A DNA stretch of 64,000 nt. It comes from Propionibacteriales bacterium (GTDB taxonomy: Bacteria; Actinomycetota; Actinomycetes; Propionibacteriales; Nocardioidaceae). A model generated the notes under the pieces. That model was given only the letters and a program-made list of their open reading frames with translations, made no database searches and was not told the DNA's origin. The stretch is from contig JAPLCC010000017.1 in NCBI GenBank assembly GCA_026392415.1, positions 166,576-230,575 of the forward strand. The letters run 5' to 3'. Shown one piece after another: positions 9,011-17,293 of the stretch; within the stretch, counting starts at the first letter, position 1, and every line of letters starts with the position of its first letter. The translations under genes were made by a program, and so were the position numbers.

Positions 9011-9026
9011 TCAACCGTTGGGTTGA
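9011..9026. promoter_or_regulatory. Second copy of the ArsR operator palindrome
   Basis: Perfect inverted repeat TCAACC-GTTG-GGTTGA. It has the same arms and 4-bp spacer as the copy at 8971-8986, and the two are 40 bp apart centre to centre (about four helical turns). It lies in the 55-bp gap between the nrtR stop and the arsR start, where the promoter must be. Confidence 0.7.
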
Positions 9027-9033
9027 TGAAGGT

Positions 9034-9732
9034 TCAGCCCCGCACCATCGGCGGCTGTACGACGACCGCGGGGCCGCGGCGGTAGAGCAGGGCACGGCGG
9101 CCGCCACTCTCGGTCGGGTCACCGTGGGTGTCGGTGGCAACCACGAAGCCCTCGGTGCCGAGCACCTTGCGACGGAAGTTGCCGAGGTCCGGGGGAGCTC
9201 CCCACACCGCGGCGTACACGCGGCGCAGCTCGGGCAGTGTGAACGGCTCGCTGACGAAGCCGGTCGCGAGCGTCGTGTACTCCAGCTTCGCGCGCACCCG
9301 CTCGCGGGCGTCGACGAGGATCTCGCGGTGGTCGAAGGCCAGTGTCGGTGCGTCCTCGCCCTCGAGCAGGTCGTCCACCACCCACCAGCGCGCGTCGGCG
9401 GCGTCGGTGCCCGCCTCCGGCTCGGGCAGATCGGGCGCCAGTGCCACGTGGGCGACCGACACCACGCGCATCCGCGGGTCGCGGTCGGGTGCGGAATAGG
9501 TGCGCAACTGCTCGAGGTGGCCGGGGAACCGGTCCACACCGGTCTCCTCGCGGAGCTCGCGCCAGGCTGCCTGTTCGGCGTCCTCGTCGGGCTCGACGAA
9601 TCCGCCGGGCAGTGCCCATGAACCCGCAAACGGGTCTTCGCCGCGCTCGACGAGCAGGACGGCCAGGGCGCCGTCGCGGATCGTGAAAATGGCCAGGTCG
9701 ACGGCAACCGCGAAGGGCGGGTGGGTGCTCAT
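9034..9732 (-). CDS. nrtR: NrtR-type Nudix regulator of NAD metabolism
   Basis: 232 residues with an N-terminal Nudix domain and a C-terminal winged helix, the NrtR architecture. The Nudix box is intact (G-x5-E-x7-REL-x-EE-x-GV, beginning [11 protein letters not shown]), so hydrolase activity on ADP-ribose-type compounds is possible. The C-terminal part ([32 protein letters not shown]) is the DNA-binding region. It is encoded after pncB-pncA with an ATGA overlap at 9729-9732. NrtR proteins repress NAD salvage genes and respond to ADP-ribose. The palindrome at 11656-11680 is its likely operator. A plain ADP-ribose pyrophosphatase is the alternative reading. Confidence 0.8.
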   Translation of the reverse strand: MSTHPPFAVAVDLAIFTIRDGALAVLLVERGEDPFAGSWALPGGFVEPDEDAEQAAWRELREETGVDRFPGHLEQLRTYSAPDRDPRMRVVSVAHVALAPDLPEPEAGTDAADARWWVVDDLLEGEDAPTLAFDHREILVDARERVRAKLEYTTLATGFVSEPFTLPELRRVYAAVWGAPPDLGNFRRKVLGTEGFVVATDTHGDPTESGGRRALLYRRGPAVVVQPPMVRG

Positions 9733-10307
9733 GCCGTCACCTCCACACCGGCCGCTGCCATCTCCTCGAGAGCCGACGCTGAGCTGTCCGGGGCGACCCC
9801 GGCGTGCAGTCCCGCCAGGAGACGCACGGTGAAGCCCTCCTTCACCGCATCCAGTGCGGTGGCGCGGACGCAGTGGTCGGTCGCGATCCCGGTGACGTCG
9901 ACCTCGGTCACCCCGGCGGCGCGCAGGAGGTCGGCCAGGCGGGCACCGTCGCCGGTGACGCCCTCGAAGGCCGAGTACGCCGCCTCGCCCATGCCCTTGA
10001 CGACGTGATGGGTGACGGCGTCGGTCACCAGCTCGGGCGCGTAGTCCGACCCGGCCTCGCCCTGCACGCAGTGCACCGGCCAGGTCGTCACGAAGTCGGG
10101 GTCCTCGCCGGGTGCGTGGAAGTGGCCGCCGTTGGTCTCGCCGGCGTGGTGCCAGTCCCGCGACGCGGCGATCAGCGCGTAGTCGTGGGCCCTCGCTGCG
10201 AGGTGCTCGCTGATCCGACCGGCGACCTCGCGCCCGCCCGTCACGCCGAGGGAACCTCCCTCCACGAAGTCGTTCTGGACGTCGACGACGATGAGTGCGC
10301 GGTTCAT
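9729..10307 (-). CDS. pncA: Nicotinamidase (internal start within the pncB frame)
   Basis: 192-residue nicotinamidase of the isochorismatase-like hydrolase fold, which converts nicotinamide to nicotinate for PncB. Catalytic Asp is in [10 protein letters not shown] (about residue 10), Lys in HHVVKGMG and Cys in [11 protein letters not shown]. Metal ligands are Asp and His in ASRDWHH and His in GGHF. ATG 10307 is preceded by AAAGGA at good spacing, which supports independent translation even though the pncB frame reads through into it. Its stop overlaps the nrtR start (ATGA), giving the order pncB-pncA-nrtR. Confidence 0.85.
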   Translation of the reverse strand: MNRALIVVDVQNDFVEGGSLGVTGGREVAGRISEHLAARAHDYALIAASRDWHHAGETNGGHFHAPGEDPDFVTTWPVHCVQGEAGSDYAPELVTDAVTHHVVKGMGEAAYSAFEGVTGDGARLADLLRAAGVTEVDVTGIATDHCVRATALDAVKEGFTVRLLAGLHAGVAPDSSASALEEMAAAGVEVTA

Positions 10308-11642
10308 GCTGGTGTCCTTTCCCTGGTCTCGAGACGGTTGCTGCGCAACCTCCTCGACCTCCGTACATGTCAGGTACGACGGCCCGGCGGCCACGCCGCG
10401 CACGTCGGCCGGCAACGTGGCCAGCGCGGCGGCCGCGAAGGCCCGGATCTCGTCGAGGGTCGGCGTGTGCACGACCGCTCCGGCCCGGATCAGCGGAACC
10501 TGGACCGGTCGCGCGTCGTCGCCGGGTGCCGGGTCGCCGTCGCGGGTGACGAACTCCGCGACGAGGAGACCGTTGGCGTCGTACTCGCGGAACGCGGTCT
10601 TGCGGCCGCCGACCGATGCCTTGTCCTGGGACTTCTTCGCGACTGGGCGCATGGGCTGGCCGGGTCCGTCGGCGATCGCGACGAGCTTGTAGACCATGCT
10701 CGCCGTCGGGTGGCCCGAGCCGGTGGCGACGCGGGTGCCGACGCCGTACCCGTCGATGGGGGCGTCGGCCAGCGCGGCGATGACGAACTCGTCGAGGTCG
10801 CTGGTCACCACGATCCGGGTGGCGGTCGCGCCGAGCTGGTCGAGCAGGAGCCGCGCCTTGTGCGCCTCCTCGCTGAGGTCGCCCGAGTCGAGGCGCACGG
10901 CTCCCAGCGAGGTCCCGGCCACGTCGACTGCGGTTCGGATGCCCTCGGCGATGTCGTAGGTGTCGACAAGCAGCGTGGTGCCGACGCCGAGCGCCTCGAC
11001 CTGGCTGCGGAACGCGTCGGCCTCGGTGTCGTGGGCGAGCGTGAAGGCGTGGGCGGCGGTGCCGGCCGTCGGGACCCCGAACTCGAGGCCCGCGGCGAGG
11101 TTGCTCGTCGAGGCGAACCCGGCGAGGTGGGCCGCGCGCGCGGTGGCGATCGCTGCCTGCTCGTGCGTGCGTCGTCCGCCCATCTCGATGATCGGGCGAC
11201 CCCGGGCCGCGTCGACCATGCGCGCGGCGGCGCTGGCGATCGCGGTGTCGTGGTTGAGCACGCTGAGGACCAGGGTCTCGAGCACGAGGCATTCGCCGAG
11301 CGTGCCGGCGGCGGTGAAGATCGGACTGCCGGGAAAATAGAGGTCGCCTTCGCGGTAGCCGTCGATGTCGCCGCTGAACGTGAAGTCCCGCAGGTAGGCC
11401 GCAGTGGCTGCGCCGATGACGCCCTGCTCCTGCAGCCAGGCGAGCTCGTCGGCGTCATAGGCGAAGTTCTCGATCAGTGCGAGCAACCGTCCGAGGCCGG
11501 CGAGCATGCCGTAGCGGCGACCTTCGGGCAGTCGCCGCGAGAACGCCTCGAACACGGTGGGGCGCTCCACCATGCCGTCGCGCACGAACGAGTCGAGCAT
11601 CGTCAGCTCGTAGCGATCGGTCAGCAGTCCGGTGCGGGCCAT
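9729..11642 (-). CDS. pncB: Nicotinate phosphoribosyltransferase (PncB) in one open frame with nicotinamidase (PncA)
   Basis: A single 637-codon frame in which residues 1 to about 430 are nicotinate phosphoribosyltransferase (start [39 protein letters not shown] with the active-site His region; [28 protein letters not shown]). Residues 446-637 are nicotinamidase. PncB converts nicotinate and PRPP to nicotinate mononucleotide in NAD salvage. No stop codon separates the two. The junction (about residues 428-439) is encoded by a REP-like palindrome at 10325-10359, which probably removed the native pncB stop. PncA keeps its own start and ribosome site, so a readthrough fusion plus free PncA may both be made. 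A 25-bp palindrome precedes the gene. Confidence 0.88.
   Translation of the reverse strand: MARTGLLTDRYELTMLDSFVRDGMVERPTVFEAFSRRLPEGRRYGMLAGLGRLLALIENFAYDADELAWLQEQGVIGAATAAYLRDFTFSGDIDGYREGDLYFPGSPIFTAAGTLGECLVLETLVLSVLNHDTAIASAAARMVDAARGRPIIEMGGRRTHEQAAIATARAAHLAGFASTSNLAAGLEFGVPTAGTAAHAFTLAHDTEADAFRSQVEALGVGTTLLVDTYDIAEGIRTAVDVAGTSLGAVRLDSGDLSEEAHKARLLLDQLGATATRIVVTSDLDEFVIAALADAPIDGYGVGTRVATGSGHPTASMVYKLVAIADGPGQPMRPVAKKSQDKASVGGRKTAFREYDANGLLVAEFVTRDGDPAPGDDARPVQVPLIRAGAVVHTPTLDEIRAFAAAALATLPADVRGVAAGPSYLTCTEVEEVAQQPSRDQGKDTSMNRALIVVDVQNDFVEGGSLGVTGGREVAGRISEHLAARAHDYALIAASRDWHHAGETNGGHFHAPGEDPDFVTTWPVHCVQGEAGSDYAPELVTDAVTHHVVKGMGEAAYSAFEGVTGDGARLADLLRAAGVTEVDVTGIATDHCVRATALDAVKEGFTVRLLAGLHAGVAPDSSASALEEMAAAGVEVTA
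10325..10359. repeat. REP-like palindrome at the pncB/pncA junction
   Basis: Imperfect palindrome starting GGTCTCGAGACGG, with centre TTGCTGCGCAA, and ending CTCCTCGACC. It fits a REP-like family with GTCTCGA and TCGAC ends that I remember from Nocardioides genomes. It lies in frame inside the pncB-pncA ORF. Confidence 0.65.
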
Positions 11643-11655
11643 TCCGACTCCTCGA

Positions 11656-11680
11656 TGTTGTAGTCAGTTTGACTATAACA
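11656..11680. promoter_or_regulatory. NrtR-type operator upstream of pncB
   Basis: Near-perfect 25-bp palindrome with core TAGTCA-GTT-TGACTA; the 11-base arms differ at one position. It lies 14 bases upstream of the pncB start, in the gap shared with the divergent methyltransferase gene. NrtR regulates NAD salvage operons through such palindromes and nrtR is the last gene of this operon, so feedback control is the likely reading. Confidence 0.7.
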
Positions 11681-11721
11681 CGGTGAACGAAGGGGTGCTG
11701 TCTCGACACTAGGCTGCGGCC

Positions 11722-13185
11722 GTGTCCGACCAGCGTCAGAACGCTGCAGCGCAGTCCGCTGCCTACGAGCAGGAGCTCGCTGCGGACCGGCCCGACGATC
11801 GGCGCCGACAGGGCGCGTTCTACACCCCGCCGGAACTCGTGACATGGGTCCTCGACCATGCGCTGCCGACCCAGGGGACGGTGCTCGACCCGGCCTGCGG
11901 CACCGGGCACTTCCTCGTCGCGGCCGCACGTCGTCTCGGGGTGCGCGCCGTCCATGGCTCCGACCTCGACCCGGAGGCGGTCCGGATCGCCCGCGAGCGA
12001 CTGCAGGCGGAGGACCCGTCGGTGTCGGTTGCCGACATCGCGCGACAGGTCCTCGTCGCCGACGGGCTGACGGCGTGGGAGGGGCGCCGCTTCGACGCGG
12101 TGGTCGGCAATCCACCCTTCCTGGGCCAGCTGCGCAGCAGCACTGCCGGGCAGTCCGATCGTCATCGCCGGGGCCTGGGTGCGTACACCGACACCAGTGC
12201 GGTCTTCCTGCGTCACGCTCTCGACCTCGTGCTCGACGGCGGGGTCGTCGCGCTCGTCCAGCCGCTGTCGGTGCTCGCCGCACGCGACGCGGGCCCGGTG
12301 CGTGCGGCCGTCGCGGAGCGCGGAGCCATCACCGACTTCTGGTGCTCGGACAAGCCGGTCTTCGCCGGCACCCCGGTCCTGACCTGCGTCCCGGTGGTGC
12401 GGATCGGCACTCCGTCGACGCTCCCGCCCGACGCGTGGGGGAGCCTGGCGGCGTCGTACTTCGGGATCCCGGAGATCTCGCTCGCAGCCGACACTGGCGT
12501 CGTCGGCGACCTCGCGACCTGCACCGCCGACTTCCGTGACCAGTACTACGGCCTCGAGCCCTTTGTCCGCGACAGTCCCGACGGTCTGCGCGAGGGCGAC
12601 GCTCGGCTGGTCACCAGCGGCCTGATCGATCCGGCCGAGCTCCGCTGGGGCAGGGCCACCACCCGCTTCGCGCGCCAGCAGTACGACGCCCTGTCGGTCG
12701 ATCTCGCCGCTCTCCGTGCCGACGGCGAGCTCGCCGGGTGGGTCGAGGCACGGCTGGTGCCCAAGCTGCTGGTGGCCGGGCAGGGCCGGGTGATCGAGGC
12801 TGTCGCCGATGCCGAAGGTGCGTGGCTGCCCTCGGTGCCCGTCGTGACGGTCGCCCCGCACGACCCGGCGAACCTGTGGCGGTTGCTGGCGGTGACGCTC
12901 GCGCCGCCCGTCGTGGCGCACGCCGCGGCGCGCTACCTCGGGACCGGCCTGTCGCCGGGATCGGTGAAGGTGAGCGCCCGTCAGCTGGCAGCGCTCCCGT
13001 TGCCGACTGCTGTCGACGCCTGGGACGAAGGTGCGGCGCTCGCGAGGGAGGCCCAGCAGGCCGGGGTCGAGGACCGGCCGCGGATTCTCGCCGAGGTGGG
13101 CCGCGTGATGACCGCCGCCTACGGTGGCACCGACCACGCGCTGGCATGGTGGCTGGGTCGCGTCGCCCGCAGCGATAGTCCCTGA
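11722..13185 (+). CDS. N6-adenine DNA methyltransferase (orphan, Eco57I/TaqI-like)
   Basis: 487-residue class I SAM-dependent methyltransferase. It shows FYTPPELVTWVLDHAL, motif I LDPACGTGHFLVAAA, acidic motif II/III (HGSDLDPEAVRIA, VADGLT) and catalytic motif IV NPPF, the N6-adenine type. The C-terminal half (LGTGLSPGSVKVSARQLAALPLP) resembles the target-recognition end of TaqI/type IIG enzymes. No restriction partner is nearby, so it is an orphan methylase or an unrecognised modification gene. The start is GTG 11722. The gene is divergent from pncB and convergent with the IclR gene, with a 20-bp perfect inverted repeat overlapping its stop codon. Confidence 0.78.
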   Translation: MSDQRQNAAAQSAAYEQELAADRPDDRRRQGAFYTPPELVTWVLDHALPTQGTVLDPACGTGHFLVAAARRLGVRAVHGSDLDPEAVRIARERLQAEDPSVSVADIARQVLVADGLTAWEGRRFDAVVGNPPFLGQLRSSTAGQSDRHRRGLGAYTDTSAVFLRHALDLVLDGGVVALVQPLSVLAARDAGPVRAAVAERGAITDFWCSDKPVFAGTPVLTCVPVVRIGTPSTLPPDAWGSLAASYFGIPEISLAADTGVVGDLATCTADFRDQYYGLEPFVRDSPDGLREGDARLVTSGLIDPAELRWGRATTRFARQQYDALSVDLAALRADGELAGWVEARLVPKLLVAGQGRVIEAVADAEGAWLPSVPVVTVAPHDPANLWRLLAVTLAPPVVAHAAARYLGTGLSPGSVKVSARQLAALPLPTAVDAWDEGAALAREAQQAGVEDRPRILAEVGRVMTAAYGGTDHALAWWLGRVARSDSP

Positions 13186-13232
13186 CGAAAAGCACCGCCG
13201 GAGTCGGCAATTCGGTGCTTTTCGTCAGGGAC
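13178..13232. terminator. Bidirectional hairpin terminator between convergent genes
   Basis: Perfect 20-bp inverted repeat (arms 13178-13197 and 13213-13232, containing GACGAAAAGCACCG) with a 15-nt loop. It overlaps the methyltransferase stop codon and lies just before the IclR gene stop, so it could end transcription from both sides. Confidence 0.75.
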
Positions 13233-13241
13233 CATCGCTTG

Positions 13242-13991
13242 TCAGCGACCGTGGAGGCGGCGGGTGAGGGTCGCGGCCGTGGAGACGACGGCCGCGGCGA
13301 GGCGGTCGGCGTCCGCCCCGGCCAGGGGGAACGTGATCGCAACCCCGGCTACCGGAAGCCCGTTGTGGTCGAGCACAGCTGCGGCCACGCTCGCGAGCCC
13401 CGCCGTCACCTCGCCGTCCTCGATCGCGTGGCCGCGCCGCCGGGTCTCGGTGAGTACGGCGCGCAGGGCGGTCGGTGAGCCGGGACCGACGCCGGTTCGG
13501 TCGACGAAGGCCGTGCGGTCCGGGTAGAGGGCGCGGACCTGGCTGGCGGGCAGGTGGGCGAGGATCGCGCGACCGCTGGCGGTGAGGTGCGAGGGCAACC
13601 GGACGCCGACGTCCGTGACCAGCGGCGGCCGACCGGGCGCCCGCTCCTCGAGGACGTAGAGCACGTCGCGACCGTGCGGCACGGCGAGGTGCGCGCTGTG
13701 ACCGGTCTGGTCGACCAGGCCCGCGAGCGGTCGGCGTGCGATCCGCTGCAGGGGCGCCTGTCGGGCGTATCCGCTGCCGACCTCGAACGCAGCCACGCCC
13801 AAGCCGTAGCGCCGGTCGTCGGCGAGGTGCACGACGAATCCTTCGTCGGCCATCGCCTGGAGCAGGTGGTAGGTCGTCGAGCGCGGGATCCCGATCTCGC
13901 GTGCGATCCGGTCGACGGCGACAGGTTCGGGCTGGCCGGCGAGGAAGCGCAGCACCCGCAGCGCGCGGGTGGCGGCAGGGACCTGGCTCAT
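13242..13991 (-). CDS. IclR-family regulator of the histidine-utilisation genes
   Basis: 249-residue IclR-type transcription factor. The N-terminal winged helix is ATRALRVLRFLAGQPEPVAV then IPRSTTYHLLQAMADEGFV. The C-terminal ligand domain includes GHSAHLAVPHGRDVLYV, LPSHLTASGRAILAHLP and AAAVLDHNGLPVAGVAITFP. It is divergent from hutH with 101 bases between, where an 18-bp palindrome lies. By position it should control hut genes in response to histidine or urocanate. The start is ATG 13991; the upstream GTG at 14021 is less likely. It is intact although its target genes are damaged. Confidence 0.85.
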   Translation of the reverse strand: MSQVPAATRALRVLRFLAGQPEPVAVDRIAREIGIPRSTTYHLLQAMADEGFVVHLADDRRYGLGVAAFEVGSGYARQAPLQRIARRPLAGLVDQTGHSAHLAVPHGRDVLYVLEERAPGRPPLVTDVGVRLPSHLTASGRAILAHLPASQVRALYPDRTAFVDRTGVGPGSPTALRAVLTETRRRGHAIEDGEVTAGLASVAAAVLDHNGLPVAGVAITFPLAGADADRLAAAVVSTAATLTRRLHGR

Positions 13992-14021
13992 GGGTCCGAG
14001 CGTGCCACGGCGAACTCGCAA

Positions 14022-14039
14022 TGTCTCGTATCCGAGACA
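14022..14039. promoter_or_regulatory. Palindromic operator between iclR-type gene and hutH
   Basis: Inverted repeat TGTCTCG-TATC-CGAGACA in the divergent promoter region, 53 bases upstream of the hutH start. It is the right size for an IclR dimer. The assignment is by position and symmetry only. Confidence 0.55.
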
Positions 14040-14092
14040 GCGGGACCTTGCATGCTCTGGTCACCGGCACCACCGACCGGTGGAATGAGGAC

Positions 14093-15631
14093 ATGCAGAC
14101 GGTGACGGTCGGGACGGGTGCGGTTTCCTTCGAGGACGTGGTGGCGGTGGCCCGCCGGGGTGCGGCGGTGGTGCTCAGCGACGAGTCGCTTGCAGCGATC
14201 GACCGCGCTCGCGGGGTGATCGAGGACCTGGCGGCATCGCCCACACCGTCGTACGGCGTCTCGACGGGGTTCGGCGCGCTGGCCACCCGCCACATCGCGC
14301 CCGAGCTGCGCGCCCAGCTGCAGCGTTCGCTGGTGCGTTCGCATGCCGCCGGCAGCGGGCCCGAGGTCGAGCGGGAGGTGGTGCGGGCGCTGATGCTGCT
14401 CCGGCTGTCGACGCTCGCCACCGGTCGCACCGGCGTACGACGGGAGACCGCCGAGCTGCTCGCCGGACTCCTCACGCACGGCATCACCCCGGTGGTCCAC
14501 GAGTACGGCTCGCTCGGCTGCTCGGGTGACCTCGCGCCTCTCGCGCACTGCGCGCTGGCGCTGATGGGCGAGGGCCCCGTGCGCAACGCCGACGGCGAGC
14601 TCGTCGAGGCCGCCGAGGCGCTGGCCGCAGCCGGTCTCACCCCGGTCGAGCTCCAGGAGAAGGAGGGGCTGGCGTTGATCAACGGCACCGACGGCATGCT
14701 CGGCATGCTGGTGCTCGCCATCGACGACCTCACCGACCTGCTCCGCGTCGCCGACATCTCCGCGGCCATGTCGGTCGAGGGTCAGCTCGGCACCGACCGG
14801 GTGTTCGCCCCCGAGCTGCAGGCGATCCGACCCCATCCCGGCCAGGCGCTGTCGGCCGCCAACCTGACCGCCCTGCTCGCCGACTCCGGCGTGGTCGCCT
14901 CGCACCGCGGCCCCGACTGCAACCGCGTGCAGGACGCGTACTCGCTGCGCTGCTCGCCCCAGGTGCACGGCGCCGCCCGTGACACCGTCGCCCACGCGGC
15001 CACGGTCGCGGGCCGCGAGCTCGCTTCCGCGATCGACAACCCGGTCGTCCTCGGTGATCGCGTCGAGAGCAACGGCAACTTCCACGGAGCACCGGTCGCC
15101 TACGTGCTCGACTTCCTGGCGATCGTCGCTGCCGACGTCGCCTCGATCGCGGAGCGTCGGACCGACCGGTTCCTGGACAAGTTCCGCAGCCACGGGCTGC
15201 CGCCGTTCCTCGCCGACGACCCGGGCGTCGACTCGGGCCTGATGATCGCGCAGTACACCCAGGCGGCGATCGTCTCCGAGCTCAAGCGGCTCGCGGCCCC
15301 GGCGTCCGTCGACTCCATCCCGTCGAGCGCCATGTAGGAGGACCACGTGTCGATGGGCTGGTCCTCGGCCCGCAAGCTGCGCCGGTCCGTCGACGGCCTC
15401 ACCCGGGTCCTGGCGGTCGAGCTGATGACGGCGGCGCGTGCCCTCAACCTGCGTTCGCCGCTCGTGCCCAGCCCGGCCACAGGAGCTGTCGTCGCCCTGC
15501 TGCGCGACGCCGGTGTCGGAGGCCCGGGCACCGACCGCTTCCTCGCCCCCGAGATCGAATCCGCCTACCAGTTGGTCCTCAGCCGCGCGGTCACCGCCGC
15601 CGTCGTCGACACGATCGGAGAACTCGCATGA
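14093..15631 (+). pseudogene. hutH: Histidine ammonia-lyase interrupted by an in-frame amber codon
   Basis: Histidine ammonia-lyase, the first step of histidine degradation (histidine to urocanate and ammonia). The MIO cofactor region reads GSLGCSGDLAPLAH, with Cys-Ser-Gly in place of the textbook Ala-Ser-Gly. Codon 415 (15335-15337) is TAG where the family has CAG ([16 protein letters not shown]). After it the same frame continues without gaps through [19 protein letters not shown] to a normal C-terminus at 15631, and the reconstructed length of 512 residues is typical. The product would therefore stop about 98 residues early unless the amber codon is suppressed or is a sequence error. The true end overlaps the hutU start (ATGA). 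Confidence 0.88.
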
Positions 15632-17293
15632 CCGAGTCGAACCCCCGCCTGCCCATCCACGCCGCCACCGGCACCGAGCTGACCGCGAAGTCGTGGCAGA
15701 CCGAGGCTCCGCTGCGGATGCTGATGAACAACCTCGACCCCGAGAATGCCGAGCGACCCGAGGACCTCGTCGTGTACGGCGGCACGGGCAAGGCCGCACG
15801 CAACTGGGAGGCGTACGACGCACTCGTGCGCACCCTGCGCGACCTCGAGGACGACGAGACGATGCTCGTGCAGAGCGGAAAGCCGGTCGGCGTCATGCGC
15901 ACCCACGAGTGGGCGCCGCGTGTGCTGATCGCGAACTCCAACCTGGTGGGGGACTGGGCCAACTGGGAGGAGTTCCGGCGGCTCGAGGACCTCGGCCTGA
16001 CGATGTACGGCCAGATGACGGCGGGTTCGTGGATCTACATCGGCACCCAGGGCATCCTCCAGGGCACCTTCGAGACCTTCGCCGCTGTCGCGGACAAGCG
16101 CTTCGGCGGGACCCTTGCCGGAACGATCACGCTGACCGCGGGCCTCGGCGGGATGGGCGGCGCCCAACCCCTCGCGGTGACGATGAACGACGGTGTCGCG
16201 ATCTGCGTCGACGTCGACCAGAGCCGGATCACCCGCCGGATCGAGCACCGCTACCTCGACGTCGAGGCGGACTCGCTGGACCACGCGCTGGAGCTGGCCG
16301 TCGCCGCGCGCGACGAGAAGCGGGCTCTGTCGATCGGTCTCCTCGGCAATGCCGCTGAGGTCTTCCCGCAGCTGCTGGAGATGAACGCGCCGATCGACAT
16401 CGTCACGGACCAGACCTCGGCCCACGACCCGCTGTCCTACCTCCCGCTCGGCGTCCCGTTCGAGGAGTGGCACGACCGCGCGCAGCGCGACGCGCAGAGC
16501 TTCACGAAGGAGGCGCAGGCCTCGATGGCCGCGCACGTGCGGGCGATGGTGGAGTTCCAGGACGCCGGCGCCGAGGTCTTCGACTACGGCAACTCGATCC
16601 GCGACGAGGCCCGCAAGGGCGGCTACGACCGGGCGTTCGAGTTCCCGGGCTTCGTGCCGGCGTACATCCGGCCGCTGTTCTGCGAGGGCCGCGGCCCGTT
16701 CCGCTGGGCTGCGCTCTCCGGGGACCCGGCCGACATCGCCGCGACCGACCGGGCGATCCTCGAGCTCTTCCCCGACAACGCGCGGCTGCACAAGTGGATC
16801 ACCATGGCCCAGGAGCGGGTGCACTTCCCAGGGCCTGCCCGCGCGCATCTGCTGGCTCGGGTACGGCGAACGCCACCTCGCCGGACTGAAGTTCAACGAG
16901 ATGGTCGCCTCCGGCGAGCTCAAGGCGCCGATCGTGATCGGCCGCGACCACCTGGACTGCGGGTCGGTCGCGTCGCCGTACCGCGAGACCGAGGCGATGC
17001 TCGACGGCTCCGACGCGATCGCCGACTGGGCCCTGCTCAACGCCCTCGTCAACACCGCCTCGGGTGCGTCGTGGGTGTCGATCCACCACGGTGGCGGGGT
17101 CGGCATGGGACGCTCGATCCATGCGGGCCAGGTGTGTGTCGCCGACGGGACCGAGCTCGCCGCGCAGAAGATCGAGCGCGTGCTCACCAACGACCCGGGC
17201 ATGGGCGTGATCCGTCACGTCGACGCCGGCTACGACCGGGCGGTCGAGGTGGCTGCGGAGCGCGACGTGAGGATTCCGATGCAGGATGGCTGA
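15628..17293 (+). pseudogene. hutU: Urocanate hydratase with a +1 frameshift
   Basis: Urocanase, the second step of histidine degradation (urocanate to imidazolonepropionate, NAD-dependent). The frame from ATG 15628 is normal up to TMAQERVHF (about residue 400), including [17 protein letters not shown] and [18 protein letters not shown]. One extra C in the run at 16827-16829 then shifts it. The missing part continues in the next frame as [20 protein letters not shown], then [16 protein letters not shown] and [18 protein letters not shown], ending at 17293. Removing one base restores a 554-residue protein of normal length. The shifted frame runs on to 17628. A sequencing or assembly error in a C-run is the main alternative to a real mutation. 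Confidence 0.9.

Noticed and set aside
15565..17202. 545-codon minus-strand frame over hutU
   Set aside because: Shadow frame; urocanase motifs are read on the plus strand.
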